NCBI RefSeq assembly: GCF_001278805.1
Contig: NZ_CP012602.1
Location: forward strand, 4,989,501-5,053,500
Source of the DNA: Bacillus sp. FJAT-18017
Lineage (GTDB): Bacteria > Bacillota > Bacilli > Bacillales > Cytobacillaceae
Length of the DNA: 64,000 nucleotides
Direction: 5' to 3'
Under the pieces are notes generated by a model. It had not been told where the DNA came from, made no database searches, and saw nothing but the letters and a program-made list of their open reading frames with translations. Below, one piece after another: positions 33,608-43,121 of this stretch. A program made the position numbers and the translations under genes. Position 1 is the first letter of the stretch, and each line of letters begins with the position of its first letter.

Positions 33608-34768
33608 TTATTTCCTTTTCGCCCGTTCAAGCTGGCGGATATTGTCTACCGCAATTTGGCCTTTATAGAAAATCCGTTTTTCAACAGAAAGATTCAACTT
33701 CTTTGCAAAAATCTTCAACTCGCGCTCTTCCCGCTCGGTTACGAGCGAAATGACCGTTCCATCTGCACCCATCCGGCCAGTCCTTCCCGAACGGTGGATG
33801 TACTGCTCGATATCCCGTGGGAAATCCACATGGACCACATGCGTGACTCCTTGAATATCGAGGCCGCGCGCCGCGACATCGGTTGCCACAAGCATGTTTA
33901 TTTTCCCATCACGAAAATCTTTAATAGCCTTCTGCCTGACCGTTTTATCCAACTCACTGTGGAGGAGGCCTGCAGATAACTCTTTAAACTGAAGCTTTGC
34001 GGTAATTACCCCAATCTCGGTTATATCATTAATAAACGCAAGTGTCTTAATGTTTTGGAGGCGGGCAATTTTCTCAAGCAAGAGCAGCTTTTCCCGTGGC
34101 TCACATGAGAAATAAATATGCTCGACCTTCCCTTGCTCGATTGACGTATCCTTTTTAATACGAATTACTTCCGGATTTTCTGTCAGCCTCTTGGCCATCT
34201 CTTCTGTTTCCGGCTTCATTGTTGCTGAGAACAGCACCACTTGGCGGGACTTCAGCGAAGATTTAACAATATCCTCCACCTGCCCGATATGCTCGCGAAC
34301 CAGCAGCTGATCACCTTCATCTAATACAACCATCTTCACTTCATGCATCTTGATTTTCTTCTGCTTTATTAATTCATTCATCCGGCCTGGTGTCCCGAAG
34401 GCAATATGCGGCTTTTTCTTAAGCTTCTCAAGCTGCCGTTTCACGTTGGCGCCGCCAATGAACGTTGCGCCGCGGATGCCGCTCCCTTCCGACCATTTCT
34501 GGAATTCTTGATACACCTGCATAATTAGCTCCTGGCTGGACGCAAGCACGACCGCCTGAAGCCCAATGCTTGAGCTGTCGATTTTCTCGAGGACTGGCAG
34601 CAAGTACGCAAGTGTCTTTCCGGTCCCAGTCGGCGACTCGGCAATCAAATCACGTCCATCAAGGATCGCCGGGATTGCGGCCTCCTGAATTGACGTCGGC
34701 TGCTTAAAACCCGACTTCTCCCAAACATTTTGAACAAATGGCTTAAAAGTTTCTTGTATATTCAGCAT
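33608..34768 (-). CDS. yfmL: DEAD-box-type RNA helicase (YfmL-like)
   Basis: A 386-residue ATP-dependent RNA helicase. Q motif FKQPTSIQEAAIPAIL, Walker A SPTGTGKTLA, motif II as VLDEGD (Gly in place of Ala), SAT as LFSATM, motif V/VI VATDVAARGLDIQ and HRSGRTGRMG. B. subtilis YfmL is a short DEAD-box protein linked to ribosome assembly and cold growth; assignment to it rests on length and general similarity. ATG 34768 follows AAAGGAG. The C-terminus is short and basic (QLERAKRK), which can bind RNA. Confidence 0.85.
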   Translation of the reverse strand: MLNIQETFKPFVQNVWEKSGFKQPTSIQEAAIPAILDGRDLIAESPTGTGKTLAYLLPVLEKIDSSSIGLQAVVLASSQELIMQVYQEFQKWSEGSGIRGATFIGGANVKRQLEKLKKKPHIAFGTPGRMNELIKQKKIKMHEVKMVVLDEGDQLLVREHIGQVEDIVKSSLKSRQVVLFSATMKPETEEMAKRLTENPEVIRIKKDTSIEQGKVEHIYFSCEPREKLLLLEKIARLQNIKTLAFINDITEIGVITAKLQFKELSAGLLHSELDKTVRQKAIKDFRDGKINMLVATDVAARGLDIQGVTHVVHVDFPRDIEQYIHRSGRTGRMGADGTVISLVTEREERELKIFAKKLNLSVEKRIFYKGQIAVDNIRQLERAKRK

Positions 34769-34879
34769 AAACTGCTCCTTTTTCACAGGTGATTGTTCCT
34801 ATTATAAGGATAATTCCGGGATAAATCCATTCACGCCCGTTTTGGGAAAAGAATGCTGCCGATACGTTCAGCCTTTACC

Positions 34880-35749
34880 TCATTGGCTATACCCCCGGTT
34901 TATGTTTGTTCCTTTCCTTACAAACTTGCCATGCTCCGGGACGGCGATTTGATTGAAGTGGCTGACAAGGTAATCAAGGGCTTCTACAAGTTCATCCCCG
35001 TTCATGGGTAGGCCATGTCCGGTGACTGCGAGTACTGGCTTTAAAAACAAGAGTTCCTTGACTGATTGGTACGCGGCTTCCCAGTCTGTTGTGTAGTACT
35101 TTGGCGGGCCGCTGATTTCCTGTGTTTGTGTTAGTACCTTATATAGAGATTCCTGTTTCACCGTTACAAATGCGTCCCCGGCAATCAGGGACCTGTCACG
35201 CTCCCGGAACAGTGAAATATGCCCCGGAGTATGACCTGGAGTATGCACCCATATCCATTCCTCAAGGCCCGGAACACCTCCATTATTAGGCAATGCCTCT
35301 ATCCTGTTACCGAGATTGATGCCGTGATTGGGGAAAAGAGGGGAAAGCTCAGAGACCAGGCCGCCATCCGTCTCGGGGTCTCCTTTCGGGTAATCCGCTC
35401 TCCCGGTCAAGTAAGGGAGTTCCAAACGATGTGCATAGACAGGCACCTCCCACCTTTCAAGCAACTCAGCAAGCGACCCAACATGGTCAAAATGTCCATG
35501 AGTCAAAATAATTGAAGCTGGTTTCGCCCCTTTTCCAAACCGATCCTCGACAGCTTTTATAATTTCATCTGCACACTTCGGCATTCCTGAGTCAATCAAC
35601 GAGAAGCTTCCTTCTGTTTCCGGATTGCCAATTAGAAACAAATTCACAATTTTTGTTGTATACATATAAACGTCATCAAGAACATTAATGCCAATTTTAT
35701 CGCCGATGCTTATTAGCGGCAAAATTGAATTCTCAAATTTGTAATCCAT
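34880..35749 (-). CDS. Metallo-beta-lactamase-fold hydrolase
   Basis: 289 residues. The metal motif is ILTHGHFDHVGSLAELLE (HxHxDH, near residue 80). Further ligands are the His in HTPGHTPGHISLF, the Asp in LIAGDAFV and a C-terminal His in AVTGHGLPMNGDE. It is a soluble enzyme; family members include glyoxalase II-like thioester hydrolases, lactonases and others, and the substrate is not evident. ATG 35749 follows GGAGGAGA. Single gene. Confidence 0.85.
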   Translation of the reverse strand: MDYKFENSILPLISIGDKIGINVLDDVYMYTTKIVNLFLIGNPETEGSFSLIDSGMPKCADEIIKAVEDRFGKGAKPASIILTHGHFDHVGSLAELLERWEVPVYAHRLELPYLTGRADYPKGDPETDGGLVSELSPLFPNHGINLGNRIEALPNNGGVPGLEEWIWVHTPGHTPGHISLFRERDRSLIAGDAFVTVKQESLYKVLTQTQEISGPPKYYTTDWEAAYQSVKELLFLKPVLAVTGHGLPMNGDELVEALDYLVSHFNQIAVPEHGKFVRKGTNINRGYSQ

Positions 35750-35835
35750 TGTTTTCTCCTCCGGCCACACCGATTCTTATTCTTACTATGTGAACAGCAC
35801 TCATTTTTATCCAGCTAACGCTCACTCACCTTAAT

Positions 35836-35853
35836 TTTGACAGTTTTGTCAAA
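35836..35853. promoter_or_regulatory. Perfect inverted repeat in a divergent promoter region
   Basis: TTTGACA (35836-35842), GTTT, TGTCAAA (35847-35853). It lies between the divergent MBL-hydrolase and 90-aa-protein genes, with no T-run, so it is more likely an operator than a terminator. The regulator is unknown. A nearby ATTGTGAACAAT is also partly palindromic. Confidence 0.4.
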
Positions 35854-35957
35854 GCAAATTTGAAACTATTGTGAACAATGGCCGGACGGCAACTTTATTG
35901 AGGGAACCAATGATATGATAAAAACAATACGATACCAACATATCGGAGTTGAAAATA

Positions 35958-36230
35958 ATGCTAAAAAAGACCCTATTAATCATCGTCCTGTTATTTTTGG
36001 CGATTTCCAATAAAGCACTTGCAGACACTCATATAAATCCATTCCTTTTGAACACAACAATTGAAATGGCTTCTCCTCAGGATTCCACTCCTATTGCAGC
36101 TAAAACTAAAGTCTTGTCGGAAGGTGAAACCTTGCCCATACAGTCCTTTATCATTCCTGTTGTTGCAGCAGTTTTAATTATCGGCGGACTTATCTTTTAT
36201 TGGTTTTACTTTAGGAAGAAACTCGTTTAA
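35958..36230 (+). CDS. Small exported membrane protein (90 aa)
   Basis: Begins with a signal peptide (MLKKTLLIIVLLFLAISNKA, then LADTH), followed by a 35-residue extracellular stretch and a C-terminal helix (SFIIPVVAAVLIIGGLIFYWFYF) ending in basic RKKLV. The product would be held by its C-terminus with the short domain outside. Family not recognised. ATG 35958 is chosen over a TTG because CGGAG lies at the right distance. A terminator follows. Confidence 0.7.
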   Translation: MLKKTLLIIVLLFLAISNKALADTHINPFLLNTTIEMASPQDSTPIAAKTKVLSEGETLPIQSFIIPVVAAVLIIGGLIFYWFYFRKKLV

Positions 36231-36258
36231 ACCCAACACTTTCGAACCTGTTAACCAA

Positions 36259-36294
36259 AATCGTCCGAGGCATTATGCCCCGGACGATTTTTTA
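36259..36294. terminator. Terminator between convergent genes
   Basis: AAATCGTCCG.GGC pairs with GCC.CGGACGATTT around TTAT-like loop bases, with a T-run on the plus side and an A-run on the other. It serves the 90-aa gene and probably also the ferredoxin-like gene ending at 36292. Confidence 0.82.
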
Positions 36295-37311
36295 ATGGCC
36301 GATATTGTTGACCGACGGAATCAGCATCCTGAATTCCTCATACGTAATCATTGTTTCCCAATGGCCGGTCAGCTTGGCAATTGCGACAACAATAAAGAAG
36401 GTTGCAAAGAAAGCGATAGGAATGGTCCATTTATTAACCTTTTTGTTGGCAACCGTCATGTTCAGCGTATCTTTGACAGGGCAGACTTCCACACACGACA
36501 TACATGCCGAGCAATCCGGAGTCCTGACTGCCTTTTTCGTCGAAACGGAAATACGCTGAGGACAAACCCTTGTACAAGCATTGCAATCGATACAGGTTTC
36601 TTCGTTCCTCTTGATTTTGGTAATCCCCAAAACAGAACCCAGGCCGATCATCGCACCGTACGGGCACAGGACGCGACACCAGAAATTTTTAAAGAAAACC
36701 GACAGGACGGCAAGTACAAGCAAGACAGTCAACCCTACACCGCCAATATTTAAAAAGAACATCATCATCTTTACATCGGAAATTTTATTATAATTACCAG
36801 CCATGAAGTCAATCGCATAAAAAACCGGCATATCAAAAATGATCGCCTTTATGAAGAAAATCAGTATCAAGTATTTTAATGGCGTAAGAATCCAAATGAG
36901 CCATCTTGGCATGTCAAAGTTCCGTTTGAAGAGCTTTCTGCCAAACCTGGCAAGCCATTCACCAAGAGTTCCAATTGGACAAATCCAGCCGCAGAATGCT
37001 TTCCGAAAAATAAAACCAGAAGCTACAAAAAATGTGAATAGTACAAGTCCTGCAGGATGGATTGGGTCAAAGATGCCTGTCGTGACCCAAACCTTTAAGC
37101 CCACAAGCGCTGAAACCGGCAGGAATCCCTCTACCACGCCTGGTCTTGGCACGAGCGGCTCAATGCCCATCGTATTGAAATGCTGATAAAACTGATAAAA
37201 GCGAAACCCGACAAATAGCATGAACAATGCAAATGCAATTTGCACCGCCATCCTAGTATATTGGATAGGGTGCCTCTTGACCCGCTTATAATACTTTGTT
37301 AATGCGGACAT
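36292..37311 (-). CDS. NapH/NosR-like membrane 4Fe-4S protein
   Basis: 339 residues with about five helices. Near residue 110 is FCGWICPIGTLGEW, and a second CxxxCP-type stretch, FWCRVLCPYGAMIGL, lies near residue 210. The C-terminal pair of [4Fe-4S] motifs, CIDCNACTRVCPQ and CSACMSCVEVCPV, is followed by one more helix. These proteins move electrons from quinol to redox partners such as Nap, Nos or flavin systems. The partner is not adjacent, although a molybdoenzyme operon lies 14 kb away. ATG 37311 follows GGAGGGAG. Single gene. Confidence 0.83.
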   Translation of the reverse strand: MSALTKYYKRVKRHPIQYTRMAVQIAFALFMLFVGFRFYQFYQHFNTMGIEPLVPRPGVVEGFLPVSALVGLKVWVTTGIFDPIHPAGLVLFTFFVASGFIFRKAFCGWICPIGTLGEWLARFGRKLFKRNFDMPRWLIWILTPLKYLILIFFIKAIIFDMPVFYAIDFMAGNYNKISDVKMMMFFLNIGGVGLTVLLVLAVLSVFFKNFWCRVLCPYGAMIGLGSVLGITKIKRNEETCIDCNACTRVCPQRISVSTKKAVRTPDCSACMSCVEVCPVKDTLNMTVANKKVNKWTIPIAFFATFFIVVAIAKLTGHWETMITYEEFRMLIPSVNNIGH

Positions 37312-37484
37312 GTCTTTCTCCCTCCGTTTCATTCCTTATACCGGACACTTAAACTAACCATCAAAAAGGAATTCTGGCAGTTTTGATCTATATCCACTAT
37401 AAAAAATGTTTCGGAGGGAGTATGTGATATAAATAACAAAGTTGGGAAGTTCGGAAAAATGACACACAAATTGACCGTCTAAAT

Positions 37485-37640
37485 GAACAATGGGTGAACG
37501 TCTGGCGCTTATTGGAACCATTTCTTCCTCTGCAGTATGGCAAAATGTGCCATCCTCTGCAACAGAGCAAAATGAATCCAATGAGCTGTATTGGAAACAT
37601 TTCACCCTCTGCAGGAAGCTAAAATGTGCCCAATGAACAG
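37485..37640. repeat. Degenerate copies of the ~52-bp unit also seen at 33.5 kb
   Basis: Two to three copies. GTATTGGAAACATTTCACCC and TTATTGGAACCATTTCTTCC recur, each followed by CTCTGCAG, about 16-18 bases and AAAATGTGCC. ATTGGNAACATTTC...AAAATGTGCCCAAT is an inverted repeat inside a unit. The cluster fills the gap between the ferredoxin-like gene and the oxidoreductase gene. Confidence 0.7.
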
Positions 37641-37688
37641 TTTTTTAATCAATAATGGCCATATTTTCCCTCTTCCATCGGAAGGATG

Positions 37689-38678
37689 TTATTCTTTTTC
37701 CACTTTAAAAATAATCCCGTTCTGTTTCCTTGCTTCACCTATGACTTCGAGCACAATGCGAGATTGCTGCTTCAATTCCTGGTAAGCTTCATTCTGCTTT
37801 TGCTCAATGATATCTGCAAAGCGTGCTGCTTCGTACATCATGTCCTCCTCAGCAGGCTGGGAACCGAAGCTAAGCTTCTCGCCGCTTTTCCTGTCCAGAA
37901 ATTCAATTGACGAAATCGGGGCCACATCTCCAAGGATAAAGGTTCCGCTCTCCCCATGGATTTCACACGGAATAAATGAATCGGATATTTTCGAGCACAT
38001 GATCGTACAAACAAAGCCTGGATAGGACAATACAAGAGTTCCGGAGCCATCAACCCCTGTCGGCAGCATGACTGGGGAGTACGACACCTTTTGCGGCCTG
38101 CCAAACAGCCTGACGGCAAGATGGATTGCATAGACACCGAGGTCCATTAGAGCGCCGCCGGAGAATTTTGCTGAAAAAATATTTGGTTCTTCACCTTTTA
38201 AAACGAGGTCATAGCGGGAGGAGTATTTCATATAGGTAAGAAATGCGCTCCTCAAAGTCCCCGCTCGGCCAAGCTCCTCTCTCAGGATGTCAAGATTCGG
38301 CGAATGAATATTGCGGATTGCCTCAAATAAATAGACTCCATTTTTCTCCGCTACACGAAATGCCTCTTCCAGCTCTTTTGAGTTTGTAAACATTGGTTTT
38401 TCGCAGAACACGTGCTTCTTATTTTTCAAAAAAAGAAGTGCCTGCCTGAAATGCTCGGAGTTTGGAGATGCTATGTAGACTGCGTCGATATCTGGGCTTT
38501 GTGCCATTTCTTCAAGGTTTGTGTAAATCCGAGGAGCACCAGTATGATCAGCAAATGTACGAGCCTTATCCGCAGAGCGGGAATAGATTGCTTTAAGCTC
38601 AAGTTTTCCGCTAAGACGAGCTGCCGAAATGAACGCCTCTGTAATCCAGCTCGTCCCGATTGTTGCAAGATTAATCAT
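37689..38678 (-). CDS. Gfo/Idh/MocA-family oxidoreductase
   Basis: 329 residues. The N-terminal Rossmann fold has an unusual first loop (LATIGTSWITEAFISAA). DAVYIASPNSEHFRQALLFL and the catalytic EKP motif KHVFCEKPMFTNSKEL (near residue 92) follow. The C-terminal alpha/beta substrate domain has GGALMDLGVYAIHLAVRLFG. It probably oxidises or reduces a sugar or inositol-like compound with NAD(P); the substrate is not visible from context. The ribosome site is weak. Single gene divergent from glnS. Confidence 0.85.
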   Translation of the reverse strand: MINLATIGTSWITEAFISAARLSGKLELKAIYSRSADKARTFADHTGAPRIYTNLEEMAQSPDIDAVYIASPNSEHFRQALLFLKNKKHVFCEKPMFTNSKELEEAFRVAEKNGVYLFEAIRNIHSPNLDILREELGRAGTLRSAFLTYMKYSSRYDLVLKGEEPNIFSAKFSGGALMDLGVYAIHLAVRLFGRPQKVSYSPVMLPTGVDGSGTLVLSYPGFVCTIMCSKISDSFIPCEIHGESGTFILGDVAPISSIEFLDRKSGEKLSFGSQPAEEDMMYEAARFADIIEQKQNEAYQELKQQSRIVLEVIGEARKQNGIIFKVEKE

Positions 38679-38835
38679 CGAAGATACCGCCTTTATGGTT
38701 TTTCTTTCATTTTAGGCTTATTGGGACCGATGTCAAAATTAAGGTCTTAAATGGCGGGTTTTATGGAAAAATAGTAATATATATGATATATATACAAATA
38801 ACATTTATTGCGCTTTATGAAAGAGGTAGAAAACT

Positions 38836-40497
38836 GTGGAGCATACTTCATCTAATTTTATCCGCGATATCATCATAAAAGACTTGGAATCAGGAAAGCG
38901 TGACAGCGTTGTGACCCGCTTCCCTCCTGAACCGAATGGCTACCTGCATATCGGGCATGCCAAATCAATCATCCTGAACTTCGGCCTGGCTGACGAGTTC
39001 AAGGGAACCACCAATCTACGCTTTGATGACACCAATCCTTTGAAGGAAGACATTGAATACGTCAATTCAATCAAGGAAGATGTCCAATGGCTTGGCTTCG
39101 AGTGGGACAATCTTTATTTTGCTTCTGATTATTTTGAGGAAATGTACAACCGAGCTGTACTATTAATTAAAAAGGGGCTTGCCTATGTGGACGACCTGTC
39201 CGCTGATGAAATTCGCGAGTACCGCGGTACGTTGACAGAGCCAGGCAAGGAAAGCCCGTACCGGAATCGTTCCATTGAGGAAAACCTTGACCTGTTTGAA
39301 CGGATGAGGGCCGGCGAATTTGGGAATGGCGAGAAAGTGCTCCGCGCAAAAATTGATATGGGCTCACCGAATATCAACCTTCGTGATCCTGTCATTTACC
39401 GGATTTCACATACAACTCACCACAACACTGGCGACAAATGGTGCATCTATCCGATGTATGCATTTGCCCACCCGATCGAGGATGCGATTGAAGGTGTGAC
39501 TCACTCGATTTGTACGATTGAGTTTGAGGACCAGCGCCCATTTTACAATTGGGTTGTCGAGCAATGTGAAATGGAGGCAACTCCGCAGCAAATTGAGTTC
39601 GGCCGCCTGAATGTCACCAATACAGTTATGAGCAAACGCAAATTAAAGCAGTTGGTTGACGAAGGCTTCGTTGACGGCTGGGACGATCCACGGATGCCGA
39701 CAATCTCCGGGATGCGCCGCCGCGGCTATACCCCTGAATCGATTCGTTCGTTCGTCCGCGAAACAGGCGTTTCAAAAGGATCTGGCGCGGTCGACGAGCA
39801 AATGCTTGAGCACTTTGTCCGTGAAGATTTAAAGATGAAGGCGCTTCGGACGATGGCGATTCTGAACCCGCTCAAGGTTGTTATCACCAATTATCCTGAA
39901 AGTGAAGTAGAATGGCTTGAGGCTGAGAACAATCCGGAAAATGAGGAAATGGGCAAAAGGCAAATTCCGTTCTCCCGCGAAATTTATATTGAGCAGGACG
40001 ACTTCATGGAGAACCCTCCAGCCAAGTACTTCCGCCTCTTCCCTGGCAACGAAGTTCGCCTGAAGCACGCGTATTTCATTAAATGCGAGGAAGTCGTTAA
40101 AGACGAGGATGGCAATGTTGTCGAGCTTCGCTGCACGTACGACCCGGAAACAAAGAGCGGCACTGGTTTTACCGGCCGGAAAGTAAAAGGAACGATTCAC
40201 TGGGTTGAAGCAAGCCAGGCTGTTCCTGCCGAGTTCCGTTTGTACGAGCCGCTAATCCTTGATGACAACGGCGAAGAAGATGGCGAAGATGATACGAAAA
40301 CGTTCCTGGACAAGGTGAATCCAAATTCGCTTCAGGTACTGCAAGGCTTTGTCGAGCCAAACATGAAGGGTGTGGCAGCCCAGGAGAAGTTCCAGTTCTT
40401 CCGCCACGGCTACTTTAATGTAGACCCGAAATATACAAATGAAGAAAAACCGGTATTCAACCGGATTGTTTCGTTGAAGAGTTCGTTTAAACTATAA
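38836..40497 (+). CDS. glnS: Glutaminyl-tRNA synthetase
   Basis: 553 residues, a class I synthetase charging tRNA-Gln directly. The HIGH motif is in [18 protein letters not shown] (residues 28-45), the KMSKS equivalent is [11 protein letters not shown] near residue 262, and a C-terminal beta-barrel anticodon domain has [20 protein letters not shown]. The start is GTG 38836 after AAGAGGT. Most Bacillus species have no glnS and make Gln-tRNA by GatCAB amidation (established knowledge), so this gene marks a lineage difference and was probably gained by transfer. No T-box leader upstream. A terminator follows. Confidence 0.95.
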   Translation: MEHTSSNFIRDIIIKDLESGKRDSVVTRFPPEPNGYLHIGHAKSIILNFGLADEFKGTTNLRFDDTNPLKEDIEYVNSIKEDVQWLGFEWDNLYFASDYFEEMYNRAVLLIKKGLAYVDDLSADEIREYRGTLTEPGKESPYRNRSIEENLDLFERMRAGEFGNGEKVLRAKIDMGSPNINLRDPVIYRISHTTHHNTGDKWCIYPMYAFAHPIEDAIEGVTHSICTIEFEDQRPFYNWVVEQCEMEATPQQIEFGRLNVTNTVMSKRKLKQLVDEGFVDGWDDPRMPTISGMRRRGYTPESIRSFVRETGVSKGSGAVDEQMLEHFVREDLKMKALRTMAILNPLKVVITNYPESEVEWLEAENNPENEEMGKRQIPFSREIYIEQDDFMENPPAKYFRLFPGNEVRLKHAYFIKCEEVVKDEDGNVVELRCTYDPETKSGTGFTGRKVKGTIHWVEASQAVPAEFRLYEPLILDDNGEEDGEDDTKTFLDKVNPNSLQVLQGFVEPNMKGVAAQEKFQFFRHGYFNVDPKYTNEEKPVFNRIVSLKSSFKL

Positions 40498-40507
40498 AAA
40501 GACTATA

Positions 40508-40541
40508 GCCCCTTCCCATACTGGGAAAGGGCTTGTTTTAT
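40508..40541 (+). terminator. glnS terminator
   Basis: GCCCCTTCCCA and TGGGAAAGGGC pair with one bulge, followed by TTGTTTTAT. It overlaps the 3' end of the convergent DinB-like gene. Confidence 0.8.
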
Positions 40542-41017
40542 ATAATTTCACTTTTGATTTCATCAATTTGCGCTGTATGCCTTTTTTCATGAAAGCCGAT
40601 AAAATCGACGAGATTCTTCAGACTCATCCGCCCAAACGCTTCATCCTCGATTGACTTGTTTATAAAGGCTTCCTCACCCTCCTTTTTTACCAATTGCTCA
40701 AGGTTTTCCCTCGACTCAAGGAGAAGCGCACATACGTCCTGCTTTTCAAGAAACTGAGCTGGAGGTTCTGTTTCTGATTTCACCTTCCTGGTTCTGTCCA
40801 CTATAAAACTGAAATCCCGCTCCTCCGCTTTTTCACTTTCAAGCTCCAAACTTTCACGTAATGAGCCTACAATCTGTTTTTCCGTCGTGTAGAGATGATG
40901 GGCAACCTGGGCTGCGCTCCACCTGTCCTCAGCTGGCTTTTGGTTAAATTGTTCTTCGGTGAACTCCATAATGCATCGCATTAAGTCTTCCCGGATTGAT
41001 TTAAGTTGTGACAGCAT
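40538..41017 (-). CDS. DinB-like four-helix protein
   Basis: 159 residues of the DinB/YfiT-type four-helix-bundle superfamily. Metal-site histidines are in WSAAQVAHHLYTTEKQIVG (near residue 43) and HEKRHTAQIDEI at the C-terminus. Such proteins are often metal-dependent thiol transferases or hydrolases; the substrate here is unknown. ATG 41017 follows GAGGTGA; the GTG 9 bases upstream is inside that site. Single gene. Confidence 0.82.
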   Translation of the reverse strand: MLSQLKSIREDLMRCIMEFTEEQFNQKPAEDRWSAAQVAHHLYTTEKQIVGSLRESLELESEKAEERDFSFIVDRTRKVKSETEPPAQFLEKQDVCALLLESRENLEQLVKKEGEEAFINKSIEDEAFGRMSLKNLVDFIGFHEKRHTAQIDEIKSEII

Positions 41018-41107
41018 TCTACTCACCTCGTTTATTATCTAGTTTCCCTCTGCAACCACTGGTAAAACTAGTTAAATAGAATCCTCTTTACTAGCGCAAT
41101 ATTAATT

Positions 41108-41180
41108 CAGCGATTTTTTAATTAATTCTAACAGTTTTGAGATTAATTCAGCGGTTTTGAAATTAATTCTTAAAGTGCAT
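41108..41180. repeat. About four tandem copies of a ~21-bp unit
   Basis: The word ATTAATTC recurs at about 21-base intervals (ATTAATTCAGCGATTTTTTA, ATTAATTCTAACAGTTTTGA, ATTAATTCAGCGGTTTTGAA, ATTAATTCTTAAAGTGC). It lies between two minus-strand genes, the DinB-like gene and yknZ. ATTAAT is itself palindromic. Function unknown. Confidence 0.7.
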
Positions 41181-41235
41181 AATATTCGGAAAACTAATAC
41201 CAAAAAAGGCGGGGCTTACTTAACCCCCGCCAATC

Positions 41236-42429
41236 TTATTCATATCTCAATGATTCTATCGGGTCGAGCTTTGATGCCTTGTTCGCCGGCAGGATTCCGA
41301 AAATCACGCCGATGACCATTGAGAACAGGACACCGCCGACAACAACCTGCCAGGAAACGAGTGAAGGCCAGCCTGCGAATATGCTTACCAATGTCGCAAC
41401 GCCCCAGCCGAGGCCAATTCCCAGAATACCGCCAATCAATGTCAACGTCACAGACTCAATCAGGAACTGTGTGAGTACCTGATTTCGGGTTGCTCCAAGC
41501 GCCATCCGAATCCCGATTTCCCGCGTCCGTTCTGTGACAGAGACGAGCATGATATTCATTACACCAATACCGCCGACAAACAGTGATATCCCGGCAATGC
41601 TGCCGATGATGAGGGTCATGATATTCGTAATTTGGCCCACTCCTGCCGCTATTTCTTCCATATTGATGACCCGGTACGACTCCTCCGTATTATGAAGATT
41701 ATTCAGTGTCCTTTCAGCCTTTTTGCCGGCTGTCTGGATATGGTCCGGCTCATCGGCCTGAAGGGTCACTTGCGTGTAATCCGAGCTGCCATACATCATC
41801 CGCCACGTCTGGAAGGGCATATACACTTCCATTGAACCAAACGCGAACAATCCTTCGGGCTTTTCGAGTACACCGATAATTTCCACAGGCTGATTAGCAA
41901 CCAGAATAACCTTTCCTACAGGAGATTTCCCTTCAAAAAGCTCTTCCTGAAGCTTGTTGCTCGCAAGCCCTACCCGCCTGCCACCAAGGAAGTCAGAGGA
42001 GGAAAGCTCCCTCCCCTTTTCAATCTTCAATTCATACAGGTCCATATACTCTTTTGTAATTCCAACTGCAGAAACATCTATCGTCTTTTCCTTCAGCCTG
42101 GCAGAGGAAAATTGAGTGCTCGAAGCGACAACTCGTTTCACTTCTGGGATTTGTTCAAGAGCACGAATATCTTCCTGGGTGAAGGGGGCTTTAAGCATAA
42201 TATTTGGATTGGCACGGATTTCTTCGTCAGAAGGCTGATAAAATACTTCAATCGTATTGCCGGGTCCGGTTATCTGCTCCTTCAGCATCGCTTCACCGCC
42301 CTGGCCAATCGCCACGACGATGATGACTGCCCCTACCCCGATGATAATGCCCAGCATAGTCAAAATGGATCTCAGCTTATGTGCCTTCAGTGAGCTCAAT
42401 GCCATCTTGAAATTTTCCATTACACTCAT
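41236..42429 (-). CDS. yknZ: MacB-type ABC transporter permease YknZ
   Basis: 397 residues, the same length as B. subtilis YknZ. It has an N-terminal helix (LRSILTMLGIIIGVGAVIIVVAIG), a large extracellular MacB-PCD domain (about 50-270) and three C-terminal helices with the FtsX-type signature GGIGVMNIMLVSVTERTREIGIRMALGAT. ATG 42429 overlaps the stop of yknY by one base with GGGGGA upstream, implying coupled translation. With yknW, X and Y it forms an exporter that in B. subtilis protects against the SdpC toxin. Confidence 0.92.
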   Translation of the reverse strand: MSVMENFKMALSSLKAHKLRSILTMLGIIIGVGAVIIVVAIGQGGEAMLKEQITGPGNTIEVFYQPSDEEIRANPNIMLKAPFTQEDIRALEQIPEVKRVVASSTQFSSARLKEKTIDVSAVGITKEYMDLYELKIEKGRELSSSDFLGGRRVGLASNKLQEELFEGKSPVGKVILVANQPVEIIGVLEKPEGLFAFGSMEVYMPFQTWRMMYGSSDYTQVTLQADEPDHIQTAGKKAERTLNNLHNTEESYRVINMEEIAAGVGQITNIMTLIIGSIAGISLFVGGIGVMNIMLVSVTERTREIGIRMALGATRNQVLTQFLIESVTLTLIGGILGIGLGWGVATLVSIFAGWPSLVSWQVVVGGVLFSMVIGVIFGILPANKASKLDPIESLRYE

Positions 42430-43121
42430 CAGCGCATCCCCCATTCCTCGGAATCGGGCCGGACAATCTCGCCATCCCTGACAAGGATAGTCCGATTCGC
42501 GTATTCGGCAATTTCCGGCTCATGGGTGACAACAATGACCGTAACGCCTTCTTCCTGGTTGAGCTTCTGGAATTGCTCCATAATCGTCATGCTCGTTTTA
42601 GTATCCAGCGCTCCCGTAGGTTCATCAGCAAGGATAATTGACGGACGATTGACGATGGCGCGGGCAATGGCCACCCGTTGTTTCTGGCCTCCTGAGAGTT
42701 CGTTAGGCATATGGTCCATCCTGTCCCAAAGACCCATTTTACCAAGAGCCTCCTCGGCCCGTTCCTCGCGCTCATCCTTACCCAATCCCGCATAAATCAT
42801 TGGAAGCTCAACATTTTTGCGGGCAGACAATCTTGGCAGCAAGTGAAACTGCTGAAATACGAAACCTATTGACCTGTTTCGCACTCCAGCAAGCTCTGCT
42901 TCCTTATAATCCGAGATATTGACTCCCTCAAGGAGGTATGTTCCTTCAGATGCTTTATCAAGGCAGCCAATAATATTCATGAGCGTTGATTTTCCCGATC
43001 CGGAAGGGCCCATTATGGCAACAAACTCGCCCTCTTCAATCGTTAAATCAACTTCCTTCAGGACATCGATTTTCTCGGAGCCAATGGTATAGGATTTTGT
43101 GACTGACCTTAGCTCAATCAT
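42429..43121 (-). CDS. yknY: ABC transporter ATP-binding protein YknY
   Basis: 230 residues, LolD/MacB-type ATPase. Walker A is GPSGSGKSTLMNIIG (35-49), followed by the Q loop FVFQQFHLLPRL, signature LSGGQKQRVAIARAI, Walker B IILADEPTGALD and the switch His in VVTHEPEIA. Its ATG overlaps the yknX stop by 4 bases. It powers the YknXYZ exporter. Confidence 0.95.
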   Translation of the reverse strand: MIELRSVTKSYTIGSEKIDVLKEVDLTIEEGEFVAIMGPSGSGKSTLMNIIGCLDKASEGTYLLEGVNISDYKEAELAGVRNRSIGFVFQQFHLLPRLSARKNVELPMIYAGLGKDEREERAEEALGKMGLWDRMDHMPNELSGGQKQRVAIARAIVNRPSIILADEPTGALDTKTSMTIMEQFQKLNQEEGVTVIVVTHEPEIAEYANRTILVRDGEIVRPDSEEWGMR

